64,000 bases of DNA from NCBI GenBank assembly GCA_039105265.1, contig JAPFFF010000022.1, forward strand, positions 248,001 to 312,000. The letters run 5' to 3'. The DNA is from Tritrichomonas musculus. Taxonomy: Eukaryota; Parabasalia; Tritrichomonadida; Tritrichomonadidae. The notes under the pieces were generated by a model, which saw only the letters and a program-made list of their open reading frames with translations, was not told the origin of the DNA and ran no database searches. Below are positions 46,224 through 56,329 of this stretch, piece after piece. How positions within the stretch are numbered: position 1 is the stretch's first letter; the number at the start of each line of letters is the position of its first letter. The translations under genes and the position numbers were made by a program.

Positions 46224-46726
46224 CTTGTTTTTTCTTGAAGTACTACTAGGGACCTAAACAACTACTAGGGACCTAAACAACTACCTCGGGTCCCCACTGC
46301 TTGTTTTTTCTTGAAGTACTACTAGGGACCTAAACAACTACCTCGGGTCCCCACTACTTGTTTTTTTCTTGAAGTACTACTAGGGACCTAAACAACTACC
46401 TCGGGTCCCCACTACTTGTTTTTTCTTGAAGTACTACTAGGGACCTAAACAACTACTAGGGACCTAAACAACTACCTCGGGTCCCCACTACTTGTTTTTT
46501 CTTGAAGTACTACTAGGGACCTAAACAACTACCTCGGGTCCCCACTACTTGTTTTTTCTTGAAGTACTACTAGGGACCTAAACAACTACTAGGGACCTAA
46601 ACAACTACCTCGGGTCCCCACTACTTGTTTTTTCTTGAAGTACTACTAGGGACCTAAACAACTACTAGGGACCTAAACAACTACCTCGGGTCCCCACTAC
46701 TTGTTTTTTCTTGAAGTACTACTACT
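46224..46726 (+). repeat. Minisatellite with 57- and 76-bp units, ~7 copies
   Basis: Unit: CTTGTTTTTTCTTGAAGTAC, TACTAGGGACCTAAACAA, CTACCTCGGGTCCCCACTA. Longer units contain the 19-bp CTACTAGGGACCTAAACAA twice. Order: long, short, short, long, short, long, long, then a partial copy. Copies are nearly identical. It lies directly downstream of the element C fibre stop. Confidence 0.9.
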
Positions 46727-46746
46727 GAAACGGCACAGGTACCTCC

Positions 46747-49700
46747 TTATAATGAATGTATCTCATTCTTAGTGTTATCTTCAAGTAAGATACCATTTGA
46801 TGTAAAGAATGTCGAATTAATCGCTATGAAATTAGCAGTTGAATTGACCATTAAATTGCTACTACTTAATGGAAATTCAATATTGTTTAACCAAATCTTA
46901 GTTGGTTCACATTGATATTCACTCGTAGGTGAATTTTTAACATTGTATGATATATTGATTTTGATTTCTTTAACACTGGTAACATTATCTTTGGTTTCAT
47001 TATAATTCAAATAGAGGGTTGCCTCATATGCATCAAATGGTTGTTCGAATTGGTAACGAATGCTAGTACTATTTGGTACGCTGAATGTATACTTAATTCG
47101 CGTTAATCTATTCGCTAATGCAGTTAACCTAGCTTCCATTGCTGCTATAGTATCCTTTAATGTTGCATTCTCTCTCTCTAAATTTGATATTTTGCTATTT
47201 ATTGTTACGATACTAGCAACATGTTCACCTACTAGAATAGCTAAATCTTGATGAGCTTTAGATGTATTATCTATTTTTGTTTTTACTTCCTCAAGCTCAC
47301 TTTTTAATGCATACTCCTTTAGTACATCATTAACCTCATCAACTGTGGGGTATTCATTCATAATAGTAGCTATTGATTCATTATTGTCGTGGGATATCTT
47401 TTCAAGTGAGTCTACCTTGTTGTTAAGTGCATCTATATCACATGTATATGCTATATCCTTAACCTCAAATGACATTCTCCTAACAGCACTATTTTCTTTA
47501 ATGGCTATACCAGTAACTCTTACTTGCTGTGGGTTGGCTATAACTATTGTCTTGTCATTTAAGGTGCATGTTGGGAAGTAATCACTGCCCTCATATTGAC
47601 TTATAGTACCACCTGCAATAGTAATAGTTATTATACACTCCTCATAGTCGATGTCATTAAACTCACTAACCTTCATAACCATTAGCCTTGCCTTAATAGT
47701 TCCATCTGTAATAACATCTTCAGCTTCAAGGAGTACTTCCTTATTAACAATATTACCTACTATATCAATAGTATCATCTCTTACTAAATCATTCTTATCA
47801 ACATAGTTATTATTTTCTACTTCCTCATTAACCTCATTTATTTTATCAGCTAATAGCCTAAATGCAGGTTTTAATGATTCCCTGAAGTGGTTGCATAAAT
47901 CAATAGCATCTCGATATGTTGTTATCGTCTTTGAAATGTCTTCAGTTTCATCAGTATATTCAACAACTACCTTTTCTGCATCACACCAATTAATAATAGG
48001 TGTTAAATCAGTTGTAGTTGACCTTCCTATTTTTAATGGAGGTAGGTTGCTTCCATCACCTAGATGATACAAAGCTTGTTCACCTTGTGATACACCTTCA
48101 ATAGCAGAATCCACACCAGCCTTTGTAAATGTGAACCCTGTTCGAAATAATGTAAGACCAACATTAGCTATACTACCTGCAGTTCCTATAACTCCAAATG
48201 CTAGTGCTACATTTGATACTATTCTAACCTGGTCTATGTCTTCTTGTAAATGTTTAGTAATCCTTTTAGTCTCTCCCATTTCTGCATTTAACACATTTAC
48301 TTTCGAGGTTATGTCCTTAACATCATAACTAACTACATCAAAATTATTGGTTAATACATTTAAATCACTCCTCATGGTAGTAATATTATCAGCTGTTATA
48401 ATCTTTGAACTAGTAATATTGTAGTCTGTATATAAGGTAGTAGCTGCATTAGGATTTGGTGTTATTTCATAAAACTGTTGGTCTATTATGTACTTAAATG
48501 CATTAGTCGATGAATCCCAATTAATTTCATCAATCGGGTCTGTATAATCCTTCCTCAAATATAATTTTATGTCTCTGGTTTCACCAACATCTAAGCAAAA
48601 GCCCCAATCATAGCTAATTGTCTCAATAGTATCAAGAACAGGTATAACATCAACAAATACCTCTCCATTCTTTTGTGCATGGAACCCATCAGGTTTGAAT
48701 GATAACCTTGTTGCTGTAGAAGACTCACCTACATATATATCTAAATATATCTTTTCAACCAAATCAGTTCTAATTCCTTCAGTACTATCCATCGATATGT
48801 ATAGAAGAACAGTGCCATAATAACCAGGATGTAATGAGTTTGATAAGCCATCAGTTAGGTGGTTCTCATATGCACATGTCATATTCCATTCACTACCATC
48901 TTTAATAGTTCCATCTTTCATTTCTAGTTTAAATTCATTTTTGTAGTTCTTTAATAGTGAATGCATTAAACCATTTCCTTCATTAGTAATTATTGCTTCA
49001 TGCATGTCTGTTTGTTTGACTGTTATCCAACAACCATAACAACTATTGGCTTTCTTAGTAGGTCGAATATTCCATTTATTAATGACTTTCCCATTAAGAT
49101 GACCTTTCGCATTATCTCCTGACCAATACCCCTTATTCTCACGACTTTTATCAGTATTCCATTGTAGGTTCCATGTATTGCCAAAACAATGTTCCTTGAA
49201 GACAAAGTTTAATTTATCAGGTATTTCATAGTTATCAGGTACTTCATATACCATCTTATAATATTCGTCCTCTCCTATTTTTTCTTCTGTGATGATAGAT
49301 GGTTTATAAAAGTAGTGAACATCGCTTTTATGGAGTTTTAATGCATTTTCAGCTTCAATGATAGAACATTTTATTGCCTTATCTGTTTTTAATGCCGTCG
49401 GTTCATATTCATTCATAATACTTAGTTCACCATTTAGATATAAAGTATAAGGGTGAAAAGGTAGACTTTTGTCGAATGCTATATAATACCTATCATCTGT
49501 TGATGAGTTATCATTGATGGTACAATAATCATTCTCTTTATCGTAGGTAATAACTGGACAAACTATTTTACCATTTCTGGATGCTATATAGAACTCTTTG
49601 ATATACCTACCTTCTAAATCATATATGACATTCTTTCTTAATACTATTTTGAATATAGGCTTATTATATTCAATAAATGCTTGTTTTTGTAATTCAGGTA

Positions 49701-52269
49701 CAAAGATGCCTAATAGGTTGCATTCGATATTATTAATAGTATTAGATAAAGAGTATACATCCCTGTTTGTAATAACAAATTCAGGTATACCATTCTCTAT
49801 AGTAAAATCAGGGTCTACAGGTGAGGTAGTTGGTTTGTTGTTTTCTATTTCTTTACAGTTTATCTTTCCATTCACATATAAATCACCTTTTATTGTAAAT
49901 TTACCTAGTACTGGTTTCTTTTCATCTATCTCATTTGGATTATTAATAACAGGTATACCAACACAGTCTAAAATCTTATCCCAAGCTTCAGTATCTGTAA
50001 CTTGGTCTGGTATTGCTATAGTTCCACTAGAGGTTTTATTGCCTTCATCTTCTAATAATGGGCTTACATCATTACCATGATAAACATAACTATTATAATC
50101 ATCATTCCATACTAATTCACCAGTTCCATTTAAGAAGTGGTCTCGATAATGAATTACTGCAATATCACCAATTTCATGGCTGGTTCTCCAATTTCTATCA
50201 TATATCATTTCACTAACATTGTTTCTTATAGCTATACATTCCCTATGGTCTATGTCCCAAACAAAATTGGCAGGTGCTGAAAAGCTAATATCTCGCCTCC
50301 AATCATTATTATCATTTGGATTTGTTTCTGGCATATTCGCAATAGTCATCGAATTAACCCAACGACCTGACTCAATAGACCAAACATAAGTTGGTCTTAA
50401 TCTTGCATTCCTGTTTTGCTCAGGGACAACACTTATGACAGGTCCTGGTTGTTCTGGTATAACAATGCTTTCTTCTGGTGGATAATATTCCCATTGTCCT
50501 CTATCAAGATTATATATCATTTCTCCTTCATCGCGCAGGTTATGGGTTAATATTATTTGTGCTATATTATTTCCTTGGCGATTAATTCTCCATCCTGCTG
50601 GTACATCGTCTTCATTTGGAGCTATTGCTATCCAATCACCATACCCAACATCCCAAACAAAGTTCCATGGAGCACCATATGCTGGATTAGCTCTCCATCC
50701 AAATTCATTTGGTATATTATATACAGATAAACTAGTCCACATGCGAAACAGAGGAAACCATACATAAGAATCATTAAATAAGGCTTCTCGTTGACGTGTA
50801 GGTTGGTATGTTTGAACTCCTATTGCCTGGTATTGTCTATTCATATTATCTAAACCATTTTGAAATATTTCATAATCAAACATCTCTTGTGTAAATGACT
50901 GTACTCCATTTTGAAACCTGACAGCTGCTAGGTTATTTTGGATGTCCGTCATATTCCTCAATAAATAACCTGATAATTCATTTACTGCCTGCAAGCCTAC
51001 ATTCATATATTGAATTTGGTTAGAGTTATTATTGCCGTCATCACCACCTTCATTACCACCACCTTCATTACCTCCTTCATTATCACCACCTTGATTACCT
51101 CCTTGGTTAATATCCTCTTCTTCACCATTACCTTGATTACCTCCTTGGTTAATATCACCACCTTGATTATCATGGTTACAATCACAAGACTTAATAGTAT
51201 CAACATAATCAGACAACTCATTATGTGCCTGAATCAAGTCGCCTAAATTTTCAAATATTTTATTTAGGCATCGTCCTAAAGTCATAGTTTGTTCTACCTC
51301 ATTATGTGGTATTACTGTCACTCGCCTACTATTTGCACTTCGTTTTGTTAAAAAGTATGTTATACCTGAATTTAATATTACACTAAACAAATAAAGACCT
51401 AAAAAGGATATAGCATAGCCTTCGATATTAGTCATGTTATCCTTTTCATTTTTCATGTATTTTTCTACAAACTCACTTGGGCTTTTTATTTCTATTATCT
51501 GGTCTGCTTCAATAAGGTCTGTACAACCTTTATATTTATATCCAACTTTTTTCAGCGATTGTTCTTGAAGTGAATAATGATATTGAATTATTCCTGAAAT
51601 AAATTTTTCCCATGTCTTTTCATTGAAGGTTTCATATAAGATTCTTTTTGTAATTTGGGTGGTCTTATCATTCTCTATCATGCTTATCATCATATCAGCC
51701 AAATTATGATATGTCTTATAATAAACGCCATCTGGAGTTGGAGTTGGTTTAGACTCAGGATAATGAATATAATGTACAGCTTTCGTTTTCCCTGTTTCCT
51801 CATCATATACTATTTGTTCATATCCATCAACAGCACCCATCAATTCGGTATACATCTCATGAATAGCCTCACATGTATTAGATTCTTCTTCAATAAATTC
51901 ATTTAAGGTATTTACGCAAAGTTCATCTTTTATCAACTCCTTATATGACTCTGCTTTTTCAGGTAGTGAGCCTTCTAATTGAGGTGTCTTTTCAGGTCCT
52001 TTAAATACATATTTTAAATAATTGGCAAATTTGTGTGTAATAGGTACATTGCCGAAGCCTTCAAGCTTTCCTCCATTTTCGATATAATCATTGACTACCC
52101 TTTCGTCTACTTCTGCTTTGTTATATAAACAACTAAACGTAGGATAATCATCTGGGTCCTCATTTCTTATAATATCAATATTACCTTCATCATTAACACT
52201 TATCTCAACATCCTTGTCTTTGAGCTTCTCTGCTTCATTTGATTGCAAAGAATAAAGTTTAATTGACAT
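46747..52269 (-). CDS. Giant multi-domain fibre protein of element C, ~1,840 aa
   Basis: I start at ATG 52269 (MSIKLYSLQSNEAEK), aligned with the element B start; an upstream in-frame ATG overlaps the divergent penton gene. Order: N-terminal domain with a membrane-type helix (SFLGLYLFSVILNSGITYFL, ~residue 300); Asn-Gln-Gly-Glu linker (near nt 51010-51170); WDI-type repeats NFVWDVGYGDWIAI and NFVWDIDHRECIAI (~570-780); Trp-rich block FGNTWNLQWN; QQFYEV core; coiled coil; hydrophobic Ala/Gly stretch; LTPIINWCDAEK; LCNHFRESLKPAFRLL; hinge EYALKSELEEV; beta tip ending SNGILLEDNTKNEIHSL. It combines what in element B are the 452-aa gene and the genes broken at 35210-38354 and 31498-35181. No catalytic motif; surface fibre role inferred. 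Confidence 0.75.
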   Translation of the reverse strand: MSIKLYSLQSNEAEKLKDKDVEISVNDEGNIDIIRNEDPDDYPTFSCLYNKAEVDERVVNDYIENGGKLEGFGNVPITHKFANYLKYVFKGPEKTPQLEGSLPEKAESYKELIKDELCVNTLNEFIEEESNTCEAIHEMYTELMGAVDGYEQIVYDEETGKTKAVHYIHYPESKPTPTPDGVYYKTYHNLADMMISMIENDKTTQITKRILYETFNEKTWEKFISGIIQYHYSLQEQSLKKVGYKYKGCTDLIEADQIIEIKSPSEFVEKYMKNEKDNMTNIEGYAISFLGLYLFSVILNSGITYFLTKRSANSRRVTVIPHNEVEQTMTLGRCLNKIFENLGDLIQAHNELSDYVDTIKSCDCNHDNQGGDINQGGNQGNGEEEDINQGGNQGGDNEGGNEGGGNEGGDDGNNNSNQIQYMNVGLQAVNELSGYLLRNMTDIQNNLAAVRFQNGVQSFTQEMFDYEIFQNGLDNMNRQYQAIGVQTYQPTRQREALFNDSYVWFPLFRMWTSLSVYNIPNEFGWRANPAYGAPWNFVWDVGYGDWIAIAPNEDDVPAGWRINRQGNNIAQIILTHNLRDEGEMIYNLDRGQWEYYPPEESIVIPEQPGPVISVVPEQNRNARLRPTYVWSIESGRWVNSMTIANMPETNPNDNNDWRRDISFSAPANFVWDIDHRECIAIRNNVSEMIYDRNWRTSHEIGDIAVIHYRDHFLNGTGELVWNDDYNSYVYHGNDVSPLLEDEGNKTSSGTIAIPDQVTDTEAWDKILDCVGIPVINNPNEIDEKKPVLGKFTIKGDLYVNGKINCKEIENNKPTTSPVDPDFTIENGIPEFVITNRDVYSLSNTINNIECNLLGIFVPELQKQAFIEYNKPIFKIVLRKNVIYDLEGRYIKEFYIASRNGKIVCPVITYDKENDYCTINDNSSTDDRYYIAFDKSLPFHPYTLYLNGELSIMNEYEPTALKTDKAIKCSIIEAENALKLHKSDVHYFYKPSIITEEKIGEDEYYKMVYEVPDNYEIPDKLNFVFKEHCFGNTWNLQWNTDKSRENKGYWSGDNAKGHLNGKVINKWNIRPTKKANSCYGCWITVKQTDMHEAIITNEGNGLMHSLLKNYKNEFKLEMKDGTIKDGSEWNMTCAYENHLTDGLSNSLHPGYYGTVLLYISMDSTEGIRTDLVEKIYLDIYVGESSTATRLSFKPDGFHAQKNGEVFVDVIPVLDTIETISYDWGFCLDVGETRDIKLYLRKDYTDPIDEINWDSSTNAFKYIIDQQFYEITPNPNAATTLYTDYNITSSKIITADNITTMRSDLNVLTNNFDVVSYDVKDITSKVNVLNAEMGETKRITKHLQEDIDQVRIVSNVALAFGVIGTAGSIANVGLTLFRTGFTFTKAGVDSAIEGVSQGEQALYHLGDGSNLPPLKIGRSTTTDLTPIINWCDAEKVVVEYTDETEDISKTITTYRDAIDLCNHFRESLKPAFRLLADKINEVNEEVENNNYVDKNDLVRDDTIDIVGNIVNKEVLLEAEDVITDGTIKARLMVMKVSEFNDIDYEECIITITIAGGTISQYEGSDYFPTCTLNDKTIVIANPQQVRVTGIAIKENSAVRRMSFEVKDIAYTCDIDALNNKVDSLEKISHDNNESIATIMNEYPTVDEVNDVLKEYALKSELEEVKTKIDNTSKAHQDLAILVGEHVASIVTINSKISNLERENATLKDTIAAMEARLTALANRLTRIKYTFSVPNSTSIRYQFEQPFDAYEATLYLNYNETKDNVTSVKEIKINISYNVKNSPTSEYQCEPTKIWLNNIEFPLSSSNLMVNSTANFIAINSTFFTSNGILLEDNTKNEIHSL

Positions 52270-52286
52270 TTTTTGGATATAATAAA
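52270..52286. promoter_or_regulatory. Divergent fibre/penton start region, element C
   Basis: 17 bp (TTTTTGGATATAATAAA) separate the two ATG codons, so both messages need near-leaderless starts. It is the counterpart of 39754-39772. Confidence 0.45.
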
Positions 52287-52994
52287 ATGTTAGTATCAGT
52301 ACAGAGTACAAATGCTGATGAATATAATAAGGTATCTATCAATTTGGATATACCATGGAAGTGTAAATATATTAAATATTTTGTATCTTCAATTAATACA
52401 ATAAGTAATATTATGTTGAGTACGAAAGATGATTATATAGAGTTTACACATAACAGTATTCCATTCAAGCTTAAATTCGAAGATAGATATAATTATACCA
52501 TCAAGCAAATAGAAGCAGTTTTAAATCCACTTGCGGAGGTATCTTTTAAATATAATGATACTACTCGTACATTTACAATAAAGACACAAACACCGTTAAC
52601 AATAACCTCTATTTCCCATCGAGCCGCATTATTAACTGGTTTGTATAATACTCCATTGCCTATTGAGATACCAGCAAATACAACATATACTGTTAAAGAT
52701 ATACCAATATTAAATCATACTAAGTTGTATTTAGTATCATTACAAGGTAATGCCATATACTCCAATATAGGTGAACAACAATATACACCATCAGTTATTG
52801 GTAGTATAAATACCTTCACCTTAGATAATAAACCACTTATATATGATTTCGAAACTGAAAGTAAACCATTAAAAATAAAAACATATACAGATTCATTAAA
52901 ATTTTTAGAATTAAGTTTAGTAGATTTCCAATACCAGCCGATATTGTTAAAAAGTCCTTTGTTCATAACTATCAAAATTAAACCATCTACGTAA
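52287..52994 (+). CDS. Candidate penton/minor capsid protein of element C, 235 aa
   Basis: I use the ATG at 52287 (MLVSVQST), which aligns with the start of the homologue at 39773; an earlier in-frame ATG at 52263 lies within the opposite gene. It shares DIPWKC, KYFVSSINT, KLYLVSLQG, QQYTPSVIG and LKSPLFITIKIKP with that homologue. Beta-rich and soluble. Its TAA overlaps the 3' end of the convergent polymerase gene by 8 bp. The assignment as a vertex protein is by context. Confidence 0.5.
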   Translation: MLVSVQSTNADEYNKVSINLDIPWKCKYIKYFVSSINTISNIMLSTKDDYIEFTHNSIPFKLKFEDRYNYTIKQIEAVLNPLAEVSFKYNDTTRTFTIKTQTPLTITSISHRAALLTGLYNTPLPIEIPANTTYTVKDIPILNHTKLYLVSLQGNAIYSNIGEQQYTPSVIGSINTFTLDNKPLIYDFETESKPLKIKTYTDSLKFLELSLVDFQYQPILLKSPLFITIKIKPST

Positions 52995-55900
52995 ACCTAA
53001 GAGTACGTGCAAATTTAGGTAAGTTGGTTTGTTGAAATGTCTTTGACTTCCTGAATGCATTCGAGCCATCCAACAAATCAAATGTCATGCTTTCTCCTTT
53101 GTACATCCTTTCAAAAAGTTCTTCAACTGAGATACCCATCCTTTTGCACTTGTTGAGAATAACTTGTTTTGGAATTCCTTTAAGTCTAATATGGTATCCT
53201 TCATTTCCTTGTTCATCAACCAAGATATCGAGGTAGCTCTTTTTACCAAGTGCAATGAGTTTTCTTGAGTGTATTTCCCCTTGACTACCTTCGAACTCAT
53301 CGAAGTCATTATGGAACTGACACATATTTTTACCAATAAGAGGTTGATGATACTTGAACTGGAATAAGTCAGCTATCTTTGGCACGTCATTTTCCATAAC
53401 GTGACAAGAATCTGTGTCTTGGTAGTAGATAGGTATACCTGCTTGCTCAGCTGTAGCCATAACCCTGTTCATTAAGTGCTTACTCCAAGAGAGAACGCTT
53501 GCACCAAATTGAGGTAGGTTGAAATGGTCATTAATTGGTTTCAACTTCTTGACATAGCACTTATCAATATTAACATCTTCAACAACCTCCTTGACAAAGT
53601 TGTAGTTCCGCCAGAGATACTTGTATAGTTGGCTTTTTGGTACTGTCTTGGTTTCAGTCTTTGTTGCTTTTAATATTGACTTGCCATATATGGAGTTGAG
53701 GAGGAGCTTTATTGTTTGTTCAAGAGGGTTCTTTTGCTTTTTATAACTTGCCCTGAGATTAAAGAGCTTCTCAATGAACTCATTGATTTTCTTGTTAAAT
53801 CCTTCATCAAAGTAATAGCCACGTATTAACTCATATTCAACATCATAAAATTCGAACAAGTCCATAAGACCTACTTTATCGATATAATAATGGTCAACAA
53901 GGAAATTGCCGAATATTTTACTACCTGTTTCATTCCTTGTAAATACTTGTCCAAATTTATATGGCTCTTTTGATTTACATTCGAGTTTCTTGATGTTGAC
54001 TTCGATAAAGAATGTATCATATTGCATAAGTTGTTCATGGGTAGTACCTTGTGGTATTACTTTAGGTCTTCCTTTTGGTATACCATCCATGACATACATT
54101 GCAGATGGATATAAGCTAACTGCATCAAAGTCTTGTATCCTTCCTTCGATGTATTGCTTTTCATTACCTGCTGTCATTGTTCGTCCACCTGAAACACATC
54201 GTTGAATGAAGTCTTGACACTTACCTGATAATTCATAACATCCATCAAAACAACCATATTTTTTTGCAAAGCAATATCCAATAGCACTGATAGATATAAA
54301 ATCATGAACACCATACATATCTGTCTTTGTTTCTTTAAAGACTTCTCCGAGGTCTCTATTAAATTTTTCCATTCCCTTCATCAAAACAATACAATCCTTG
54401 AAACAATAGAAGATGGCATATTTAATGATGTCGATTTTGCCATCATTATAACAATTTGCTATTTTTGCATTTTCGATAATCTGCTTGCAGTTTGCATCAA
54501 GTTGTTCTTTCGATAACTTGTCTTGGTTTTCATCGATGTATTGCTGTTGGAACTCAGTAGCATCAACAATTCTTCTTTGTATGTTCTCTTGTGTATATAG
54601 CTTATATGCCATGACTTCCTTGTGAACATTGAGGTTGAACATTGTAGCAAATTTACTTAATGCTTGTGGTATTATACTGTATGAGTTCCTGAATGTTAAT
54701 CTTTTTTTGACTTTCCTTGTACCTTCTTCGAATAATGTCATGATGATTTGAAGTACAGTACCACTTCGTTCTGTTATCTGTGTATCCCATCCAGGTGTGT
54801 TAATGAAAAAGCATGCATCATACTTGAGGTTGTGAAAATATGTTAATGAACCACTCCATAAATAATTCAAGAGCTTCTGTCCACAATCTTCACCTTGAAT
54901 AGATATTTTATGTATGTTGGCACCATCTCGAAAGATAGTACAATTGAGATATGGTATATGTGGACTGACTGTAGAGTTTGTTTCGAAGTCGCTATAATAA
55001 ATCCTTGACCATGTATTTTGTTTCTTCTTGTTATTATCAATGAGTCTTGTACATTGTTCTGCATTATATTCGAGACTTGTATAATCTTTCACATGGTCAT
55101 ATTCAGTTGTGTTGATGATATCCAATTCACATGCTTTTATTTCTTCGAATAGATGTAGTTCAAACATCTTTTGGAAAAAGGTTATTGGTTTGATTCCTTC
55201 ATGATTATAGTCTTTGACAGTCTTTCCATTATCATGCAATCTTTGTATCTTACATCTTTTTTCAAAAGGCATATGTGCAAATGTTTTATCAAGTTCTTCA
55301 TAGTGTTGAAGGTAGAATAATGTACAAGGTATTTTCCTGTTGAGCATATAATGGTCTTTGAACAATATCAGTTTAACTTCTCTTTTAAAATCAACAGACC
55401 ATTTTTTCTTTCTGGTGTTGATTCTTGTTTCATACTTGTATTTATCAGGTTGTTCAACAACTCTAATGATGCTAAAATTGCACTTGAACTTTTGAGCAAC
55501 ATCAATTATCTTGTTATTAGGTATGGTTCTTGTTTGAACAAAAAATCGTAGGTCATCTATTTCATCATCAGTGAACACACCTGATTGTATACAAGCATAT
55601 ACAAAACAATTATCTCTGTAGTTCTCTTTCCTTACTTCATGAAAGATTTGATATGCTGATAGGTCTATTGGAGAACGATTGATGTATGGAAAAAAACTAC
55701 CTTCTGGTGTATTTCGATAGTCTTCATCAATTTCGACTTCATCATCATAGATTTCATGAGTATCCATATCTTGCATCTTGGTTCGAAAATGAACACCATC
55801 ATTTGTTTTATTCATGTCAATAAATTGTACCTCATATCGAACAGGAATGAACATGTTTGAGATGTATGGATTTGTATCTGATTGGTCTTCACTTAAATCA

Positions 55901-56262
55901 AGTTCTCCTGTTATATGTCCGAGTGTACTTTCGATGTTGTGCTTATCACTGAGTGTGAAGTACTTGTGAGTTCCATCAAGTGCTATTGCTTTTACAATAG
56001 GTCTTCCAGCATGTTTCATTTTATAAATCTGTCTAAGTGTTTCAGTAAACGCATACCTCTTATCTTCATCTTGGTTGATGTCTGTTGCAAAACCAATACC
56101 TTGTCCTGCAGGAATCATGAGCTTCCTCATTTCTTCTTTAAACTTGTCGTTCTTTTTATATTGTTTAGCACGTCGATTATATTCACGACGAAACTGTGAT
56201 TTGGTATCGGCATAGACATCTCCAATAGCATCTAAAAAATCATCTTCAATGTCCTTGTTCAT
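52987..56262 (-). CDS. Protein-primed DNA polymerase B of element C, ~1,091 aa
   Basis: I start at ATG 56262 (MNKDIEDDFLDAIGDV), the analogue of the element B start; an upstream ATG adds a hydrophobic stretch and is less likely. N-terminal OTU-like block DNCFVYAC (~residue 220) and FKDHYMLN (~304) in the Cys/His positions. Exonuclease YSDFET (~425), FHNLKYDACF, and YCFKDCIVLMKG. Polymerase motifs DFDAVSLYPSAM (~712), LLLNSIYGKS (~857) and YYQDTDS (~949). All catalytic residues are present and the frame is intact. It lacks the HNH insert of the A' polymerase. The stop overlaps the penton stop by 8 bp. Confidence 0.94.
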   Translation of the reverse strand: MNKDIEDDFLDAIGDVYADTKSQFRREYNRRAKQYKKNDKFKEEMRKLMIPAGQGIGFATDINQDEDKRYAFTETLRQIYKMKHAGRPIVKAIALDGTHKYFTLSDKHNIESTLGHITGELDLSEDQSDTNPYISNMFIPVRYEVQFIDMNKTNDGVHFRTKMQDMDTHEIYDDEVEIDEDYRNTPEGSFFPYINRSPIDLSAYQIFHEVRKENYRDNCFVYACIQSGVFTDDEIDDLRFFVQTRTIPNNKIIDVAQKFKCNFSIIRVVEQPDKYKYETRINTRKKKWSVDFKREVKLILFKDHYMLNRKIPCTLFYLQHYEELDKTFAHMPFEKRCKIQRLHDNGKTVKDYNHEGIKPITFFQKMFELHLFEEIKACELDIINTTEYDHVKDYTSLEYNAEQCTRLIDNNKKKQNTWSRIYYSDFETNSTVSPHIPYLNCTIFRDGANIHKISIQGEDCGQKLLNYLWSGSLTYFHNLKYDACFFINTPGWDTQITERSGTVLQIIMTLFEEGTRKVKKRLTFRNSYSIIPQALSKFATMFNLNVHKEVMAYKLYTQENIQRRIVDATEFQQQYIDENQDKLSKEQLDANCKQIIENAKIANCYNDGKIDIIKYAIFYCFKDCIVLMKGMEKFNRDLGEVFKETKTDMYGVHDFISISAIGYCFAKKYGCFDGCYELSGKCQDFIQRCVSGGRTMTAGNEKQYIEGRIQDFDAVSLYPSAMYVMDGIPKGRPKVIPQGTTHEQLMQYDTFFIEVNIKKLECKSKEPYKFGQVFTRNETGSKIFGNFLVDHYYIDKVGLMDLFEFYDVEYELIRGYYFDEGFNKKINEFIEKLFNLRASYKKQKNPLEQTIKLLLNSIYGKSILKATKTETKTVPKSQLYKYLWRNYNFVKEVVEDVNIDKCYVKKLKPINDHFNLPQFGASVLSWSKHLMNRVMATAEQAGIPIYYQDTDSCHVMENDVPKIADLFQFKYHQPLIGKNMCQFHNDFDEFEGSQGEIHSRKLIALGKKSYLDILVDEQGNEGYHIRLKGIPKQVILNKCKRMGISVEELFERMYKGESMTFDLLDGSNAFRKSKTFQQTNLPKFARTLRFT

Positions 56263-56329
56263 GTTTAACACAAAATAAAAGTGAAACGATAAAAATAAAA
56301 ACAAAAGAAAAAGTTAAAAAATTAATTGT

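Noticed and set aside
46224-46726. CRISPR-like array
   Set aside because: Units are contiguous variants of one sequence without unique spacers; no cas genes; eukaryotic Polinton context.
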